Shown piece by piece: positions 59,909 to 64,000 of a stretch of DNA of 64,000 nucleotides (within the stretch, counting starts at the first letter, position 1; each line of letters opens with the position of its first letter). This DNA comes from Lustribacter sp965277075 (lineage in GTDB: Bacteria > Vulcanimicrobiota > Vulcanimicrobiia > Vulcanimicrobiales > Vulcanimicrobiaceae): the NCBI GenBank assembly GCA_965277075.1, contig OZ255707.1, positions 2,356,001 through 2,420,000 of the forward strand. The letters run 5' to 3'. A model generated the notes under the pieces. That model saw only the letters and a program-made list of their open reading frames with translations. It made no database searches and was not told the DNA's origin. The position numbers were made by a program, and so were the translations under genes.

Positions 59909-60603
59909 GAGGGGGCGAAACGGCGGGTGAGCTCACAGCCGGTCTTCGGGCGGCTGGAGTCGACGAGGCGCTTGCGCGGCGACTCGCGGAGTATGGCGCG
60001 CTGTTGCTCGATGCAAACCGGCGCGTGAACTTGACCGGAGCGGCCGATGCTGCGGCGCTTATCCCGCACATGCTCGACGCGCTAACGCTCCTGCCGCTGC
60101 TGGCAGGCGCCGAGACCTTAGCCGACGTCGGCAGCGGCGGAGGACTGCCCGGCATACCGGTGGCGATCGCCAGCGGCATTGCCGTCACGCTCATCGAGCC
60201 GACCGCGAAGAAGGCCGCTTTTTTGCACGAGGCGCTGGTTACATGTAACCTTCGCGGTGAAGCCGTCGCGGAACGGGCGGAAGTCGCCGCTCGCGAACCG
60301 CGATTTCGCGAGCAGTTCGCGTGCGCGACGGCGCGTGCGGTGAGCCGAGCTTCGACCGTGGCAGAATTAACGCTACCGCTCCTTCGCGTTGGCGGACACG
60401 CGCTGCTGCAGCGCGGTACGATCGATCAGCGCGAGCGTCGTGCCCTCGAGGACGCTGCGCCCGTCCTTGGGGGTATCGTCGTTGAGGAAGTCCAGTTAGC
60501 CGGCGAGAAACGAATCTTTGTCGTGGAAAAGCGCTACATATCAAGTCAGCGCTTTCCGCGCCGAAACGGTGTACCGGAGAAGCGTCCCCTTTGTTATGAT
60601 TGA
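59905..60603 (+). CDS. rsmG: 16S rRNA (guanine-527-N7)-methyltransferase RsmG
   Basis: 232 residues. The SAM-binding loop is in LADVGSGGGLPGIPVAIA, with LLDANRRVNLTGAAD and ATARAVSRASTVAELTLPLL as family blocks. The last 20 residues after FVVEKRY are not conserved. GTG start overlapping the mnmG stop (GTGA). Methylates G527 in the 530 loop of 16S rRNA. The mnmG-rsmG-parA-parB order is classical, here interrupted by a cca-type gene. Confidence 0.95.
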   Translation: MRGGETAGELTAGLRAAGVDEALARRLAEYGALLLDANRRVNLTGAADAAALIPHMLDALTLLPLLAGAETLADVGSGGGLPGIPVAIASGIAVTLIEPTAKKAAFLHEALVTCNLRGEAVAERAEVAAREPRFREQFACATARAVSRASTVAELTLPLLRVGGHALLQRGTIDQRERRALEDAAPVLGGIVVEEVQLAGEKRIFVVEKRYISSQRFPRRNGVPEKRPLCYD

Positions 60604-60620
60604 AGGGCTCGCACCTAAAA

Positions 60621-60636
60621 CGTTTATCGTGAAACA
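60621..60636 (+). promoter_or_regulatory. parS: Putative parS centromere site
   Basis: CGTTTATCGTGAAACA matches the widely conserved ParB site TGTTTCACGTGAAACA at 13 of 16 positions, with the right half plus one base perfect. It is intergenic, in the 36 bp between rsmG and the cca-type gene, 1.4 kb before parA. Position close to oriC and parAB is as expected. The left half carries all three mismatches, so affinity may be reduced. Confidence 0.5.
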
Positions 60637-60639
60637 TTT

Positions 60640-62022
60640 GTGAGCGTAGAGCCCCTCGACGGCCGGCTGGCATCCGTCTTGCCGGCCGGCGCACTGTACG
60701 CCGTCGGAGGTCGGGTCCGCGACGAATTCCGCGGTTTTGGTGAATCGGGCGTCGAGAGGCCGAAAGATCTGGACTATGTCGTCGTTGGCCTTCCCCTCGA
60801 CACGATCGTCGATCGGCTGCGATCGATTGGAAGCGTCAGCGTTGTCGGCGCATCGTTTTCGGTCATCAAGCTCAGCGCGCCGGAGGGACAGGCCGACATC
60901 GCGCTTCCGCGCCGCGACGTTTCGACTGGTACGGGTCACCGCGACTTTCAGGTCGAGAACGGCCCGCAGATATCGCTTGAAGACGACCTCGGCCGCCGCG
61001 ATTTCCGCATGAACATGATCGCGCGGAGAATCGACGACGGCCATATCGTCGACCCCTTCGGCGGTGTCGCCGACATCGCGGCCGGCCGAATTGAGATCAT
61101 CGCACCGGCCGCATTCGTCGAAGATCCTTTGCGGATGTTACGTGCCGCGCAATTCGCCGCGCGTTTCGGATTCGATTTGGGCCCGCTGGCAACGGAAGCG
61201 ATGCGTGGCTCCGCCCGGTTGGTTCGGACAGTATCCGCCGAGCGAGTTGCCGACGAATTGACCAAGCTCTTCCGGAAGGCGGCAACGCCATCCGTCGGAA
61301 TCGAGGTGCTGCGAACGACTGGGGTCTTACGGGAGCTCTGGCCGGAAGTGCTCGAGGGCATCGACGTCGATCAGAATGAATGGCACGCCTACGACGTCTA
61401 TCGCCATAATCTCGTGACCCTCGACGCGACGCCGCCGGATTTGATCCTGCGCATCGCCGCGCTTCTCCACGACGTCGGGAAGCCACGGACGAAAGAGGGT
61501 CCGCACTTTTACCAGCACGAGCACGTGGGCGCGGACATGGCCGTTGCGATGCTCGAGCGCTTCCGGTTTCCGCGCGACGTCGTCGAGGCGGTCGGCCACC
61601 TCGTTCGCTCGCACATGTATGCCGCCGATCCGGAGATGCAGCCGAAAAGCATTCGCCGGTTTATCAACCGGATCGGGGCTGATGATCTCGACCGCCTCTT
61701 CGCCTTGCGCCATGCCGACATCGTCGGCAGCGGCTTGCCGAAGCGGTCCGATGACAATGAGCGCTTCGAGGCCCGCGTCGCAGCGATTTTGCTGGAATCA
61801 CCGCCCTTCACCGTCCGTGACCTTGCCATCGCCGGCGACGACGTGATCGACCTTTTAATCGATCGCGGCCTCGCCGGAGCCGGCTTTCGCGGCGACCGTC
61901 GCGTCGGCGCAACGCTGGCGGCACTCTTCGAAGAGGTCGTGGACGATCCAGCCCTAAACGAGCGGAGCCGCCTGGTCGAGTTGGCGACGCGCTACATCAA
62001 CGAGCATTTCGTACGTGATTGA
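60640..62022 (+). CDS. CCA-adding/poly(A) polymerase-type nucleotidyltransferase with HD domain
   Basis: 460 residues from GTG. The nucleotidyltransferase head has VGGRVRDEF and the metal-binding DLD in KDLDYVVVGLP, followed by the RRDFRMNMIA motif typical of class II CCA/PAP enzymes, and LRMLRAAQFAARFGF. An HD phosphohydrolase domain follows (ALLHDVGKPRTKEG; HEHVGADMAV). Likely it repairs tRNA 3'-CCA ends; a poly(A) polymerase or A-adding role is possible. Its stop overlaps the parA start by 8 bp, so it is cotranscribed with parAB. Confidence 0.88.
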   Translation: MSVEPLDGRLASVLPAGALYAVGGRVRDEFRGFGESGVERPKDLDYVVVGLPLDTIVDRLRSIGSVSVVGASFSVIKLSAPEGQADIALPRRDVSTGTGHRDFQVENGPQISLEDDLGRRDFRMNMIARRIDDGHIVDPFGGVADIAAGRIEIIAPAAFVEDPLRMLRAAQFAARFGFDLGPLATEAMRGSARLVRTVSAERVADELTKLFRKAATPSVGIEVLRTTGVLRELWPEVLEGIDVDQNEWHAYDVYRHNLVTLDATPPDLILRIAALLHDVGKPRTKEGPHFYQHEHVGADMAVAMLERFRFPRDVVEAVGHLVRSHMYAADPEMQPKSIRRFINRIGADDLDRLFALRHADIVGSGLPKRSDDNERFEARVAAILLESPPFTVRDLAIAGDDVIDLLIDRGLAGAGFRGDRRVGATLAALFEEVVDDPALNERSRLVELATRYINEHFVRD

Positions 62023-62815
62023 ACAGCATGGGGCGTTGCGTATCATCGCAATCGTCAACCAAAAGGGCGGCGTCGGAAAGAGTACAACTGCCGTCAACCT
62101 CGGTGCATCGCTCGCCTTGCTAGGCGAGCGAGTGCTACTGGTCGATATCGATCCGCAGGGTAATACCACGACCGGCGTCGGCATCGATAAGCGTACCCTC
62201 GCGAGCGACGCCTACGCCGTGCTCCTCGAGCACGCCGCGATCGCGGATGTGGCCCAACCCACCGATGTGGAAAACCTGTGGATCGTTCCGGCGACACTTC
62301 GCCTGGCCGGCGCCGAAATCGAACTCGTCGGCGCGCCGCATCGCGAGAAGCGCTTGCAAGAAGCGCTCGAACCGGTTCGTTCGTCGTTTGACTACGTGCT
62401 GATCGATTGTCCGCCGTCACTCGGACTGTTGACCGTAAATGCACTCTGCGCGGCGCGCGAGACGATCATTCCGGTGCAGGCCGAATACTACGCGCTCGAA
62501 GGTCTCTCGCAGTTGACGACGATCGTCGAGCGCGTCCGCGCCGATCTCAATCCGCACCTCGCCATCTTCGGCGTGCTGATCACGATGTTTGACGGCCGCA
62601 CGCGCTTGGCGACGGAGGTGCTCGACGAAGTGCATCGCTTCTTTCCCGAACGGGTGTTTCACACGCAAATTCCGCGCAACATTCGTTTGTCTGAAGCGCC
62701 GTCGTACGGCAAGCCGGCCGTTCTCTTCGATCCGAAAAGCCGCGGCGCGCAAGCCTATATCCTGCTCGCGCGCGAGACGATCGGCGGCATCGGTTCGGTC
62801 GAGGCGCTCGCCTAG
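62015..62815 (+). CDS. parA: Chromosome partitioning ATPase ParA/Soj
   Basis: 266 residues. Deviant Walker A is in IVNQKGGVGKSTTAVNLGA, with VLLVDIDPQGNTTTGVGI, YVLIDCPPSLGLLTVNAL and PVQAEYYALEGLSQL. It ends SRGAQAYILLARE. It binds DNA as an ATP dimer and drives origin segregation with ParB-parS. Start is GTG overlapping the upstream gene by 8 bp. ParB begins within its stop codon. Confidence 0.96.
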   Translation: MIEQHGALRIIAIVNQKGGVGKSTTAVNLGASLALLGERVLLVDIDPQGNTTTGVGIDKRTLASDAYAVLLEHAAIADVAQPTDVENLWIVPATLRLAGAEIELVGAPHREKRLQEALEPVRSSFDYVLIDCPPSLGLLTVNALCAARETIIPVQAEYYALEGLSQLTTIVERVRADLNPHLAIFGVLITMFDGRTRLATEVLDEVHRFFPERVFHTQIPRNIRLSEAPSYGKPAVLFDPKSRGAQAYILLARETIGGIGSVEALA

Positions 62816-63669
62816 TGACCGCACCGAAACGCGGCCTCGGACGCGGGCTCGGCGCACTGCTCGGCGAGCCGGTTGCGCCGGCGCCGCCGTTCGGACGCGG
62901 GCTCGTCCACGTTCCCGTCACGGCGATCTCGCCGAATCCGCATCAGCCGCGCGTCACGTTCGAACCGCAAGCGCTCGACGAACTCCGCGCGTCGATCGCC
63001 GAGTTTGGTGTGCTCGTTCCGATCATCGTGCGCAAACTCGAAGGCGAAAAGTACGAGTTGATCGCCGGCGAGCGCCGCTGGCGTGCGTCGGCCGCCGCGG
63101 GTCTCGCGACGATTCCCGCGATGGTGCGCAGCGCCGACGATCGCGAGTCGCTCGAAGTCGCCATCGTTGAGAATCTGCAACGCGAAAATCTCGACCCGCT
63201 GGAAGAAGCGATGGGCTTTGCACACTTGATGGAAGCGCACGACTTCACCCAAGAACAAGTCGCGGGACGCGTCGGTCGAAGCCGGCCGGCCGTCGCTAAC
63301 GCGCTGCGCTTGCTGACGCTTTCCGATGCGATCAAAGCGCTCGTGCGCGACGGCAAGCTCAGTGCCGGAGCGGCGCGCGCACTCCTAGCGATTCCGCCCG
63401 AACGACGCGAGGCGGTCGCGCGCCGCGTCGCAGCAGAAGGGCTCAGCGTTCGCGCGATCGAGGCGTTGGCCCGCGAGCCCGTCGCACGTTCGCGCCCCGA
63501 AACTCCGAACGACGCGGAGACGCGTGCGCTCGTCGACCGGTTGCGCTATCGTTTCGCGACGGCGGTTGCGCTCACGCGACGCGAACGCGGCGGCTCGATC
63601 GAGATTCGCTACGCGAGCGATGACGAATTGATGCGGATCGTGGACGTGTTGCTGGGCGACACTTCGTAA
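62815..63669 (+). CDS. parB: Chromosome partitioning protein ParB/Spo0J
   Basis: 284 residues. The N terminus, KRGLGRGLGALLGE, is the ParA-stimulating peptide. The CTP-binding domain has NPHQPR and GERRWRASAAAG with VENLQRENLDPLEEA. The helix-turn-helix region reads FTQEQVAGRVGRSRPAVANALRLL, and a C-terminal dimerisation domain follows. It loads at parS and slides as a CTP clamp. GTG start shares a base with the parA stop (TAGTG). Confidence 0.96.
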   Translation: MTAPKRGLGRGLGALLGEPVAPAPPFGRGLVHVPVTAISPNPHQPRVTFEPQALDELRASIAEFGVLVPIIVRKLEGEKYELIAGERRWRASAAAGLATIPAMVRSADDRESLEVAIVENLQRENLDPLEEAMGFAHLMEAHDFTQEQVAGRVGRSRPAVANALRLLTLSDAIKALVRDGKLSAGAARALLAIPPERREAVARRVAAEGLSVRAIEALAREPVARSRPETPNDAETRALVDRLRYRFATAVALTRRERGGSIEIRYASDDELMRIVDVLLGDTS

Positions 63670-64000
63670 TGGGGCGGGCGCTCACCGCGGCGCTGATCGT
63701 CCTGGTGGCTCCGAGAGCGCTCGCCGCCACGCCCACGCCCGTGCAGGCGCCGGCGGAGATCGTGCACCGGTATCTCGCCGCGTTGCAGGCGAAGCATTAT
63801 GGCGATGCGTTGCGGCTGCTCGACGCGCACGAGCGAGCGTACTTTCGCACGCCGGCGAACTTCGCCAGCGGCTTCGAAGCCGACGGTTTTGCGTTACGTG
63901 ATTTCGCCGTGATCGGTGTGTATGGCAGGCCGACGTCGCGAATCGTCGTCGCGCGCGAACGGATCGCCGTCGTCGATCCCGCCCACGACGCACGCGTTAC
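63669..64000 (+). CDS. Secreted protein of unknown function, 3' truncated
   Basis: 110 codons are visible before the window ends. ATG overlaps the parB stop (TAATG). Residues 1-20 form a signal peptide (LTAALIVLVAPRALAA), then a Thr/Pro-rich stretch. The mature part, APAEIVHRYLAALQAKHYGD, reads like a small SnoaL/NTF2-type or DUF4878-like fold that often carries periplasmic lumazine-like or transport factors, but that is a guess. Likely coexpressed with parAB. Confidence 0.65.
   Translation, partial: MGRALTAALIVLVAPRALAATPTPVQAPAEIVHRYLAALQAKHYGDALRLLDAHERAYFRTPANFASGFEADGFALRDFAVIGVYGRPTSRIVVARERIAVVDPAHDARV

Noticed and set aside
62655..62670. TGTTTCACACGCAAAT inside parA, a parS half-site
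   Set aside because: Only the left half matches and it is in coding sequence with no conserved symmetry.
1..64000. tRNA or rRNA genes, CRISPR arrays, prophage and transposase genes
   Set aside because: Intergenic spaces were read on both strands; no cloverleaf, spaced direct repeats, integrase or transposase was found.

Overview
The window is a high-GC bacterial chromosome segment with almost no intergenic space that contains a likely replication origin. Gene content points to a diderm, LPS-making bacterium: lpxA, lpxB, lpxC, lpxD, fabZ, lptB, lptC, an LptF/G permease, BamA, TamB and Skp-like proteins are all present. Several traits recall Cyanobacteria and neighbouring phyla: an SLH-domain porin, a DUF3084 protein, a cyanobacterial-type YqgF nuclease, an LpxB-related second glycosyltransferase, and a short Oxa1-type YidC. 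I infer a member of the Terrabacteria diderms, with Eremiobacterota/WPS-2 (Vulcanimicrobiota) as best guess. No tRNA, rRNA, CRISPR, phage or transposase gene is visible.

Layout. 1-2049 (+): two S41 processing proteases, the first cut by the window edge. 2046-5785 (-): RNase E/G with a very long basic tail, then a HAD phosphatase. 6091-8385 (+): a GGDEF/EAL protein. 8401-12483 (-): minC, two minD paralogues, minE and rodA. 12630-15720 (+): an M48 protease and a DUF697 protein. 15738-18449 (-): dnaX-ybaB-recR, with a cluster of hairpins before recR. 18576-21934 (+): recQ and a secreted Ig-like protein.

21940-53566 (-): an unbroken run of 26 co-directional genes, most of them overlapping or a few bases apart. 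In transcription order: dnaA, dnaN, an MFS transporter, recF, a DciA-like gene, gyrB, tamB, bamA, three OmpH/Skp-like genes, lpxD, lpxC, fabZ, lpxA, lpxB, a metallophosphoesterase, an LpxB-related gene, lptC, lptB, an lptF/G permease gene, a DUF3084 gene, yqgF, the SLH porin and a GT4 glycosyltransferase. Replication initiation and outer-membrane assembly thus lie in one array.

53567-53948: DnaA boxes, an AT-rich stretch and a strong rpmH promoter, the probable oriC. 53949-64000 (+): rpmH, rnpA, yidD, yidC, jag/khpB, mnmE, a broken GNAT gene, mnmG, rsmG, a cca/pcnB-type gene, parA, parB and the start of a secreted protein. A parS-like site lies before the cca-type gene and a weaker one inside oriC. 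An exact 51-bp element with terminal inverted repeats occurs in opposite orientations in yidD and in the broken GNAT gene, with a partial tandem copy beside yidD.

The most unusual points are the 51-bp element family and what it did to yidD and the GNAT gene, the histone-H1-like tail of RNase E/G, the tandem MinD pair, the Skp-like trio (two of them lipoproteins), the SLH porin at the end of the envelope array, and the recR/ybaB hairpin cluster. All family assignments come from reading motifs; no database search was run.
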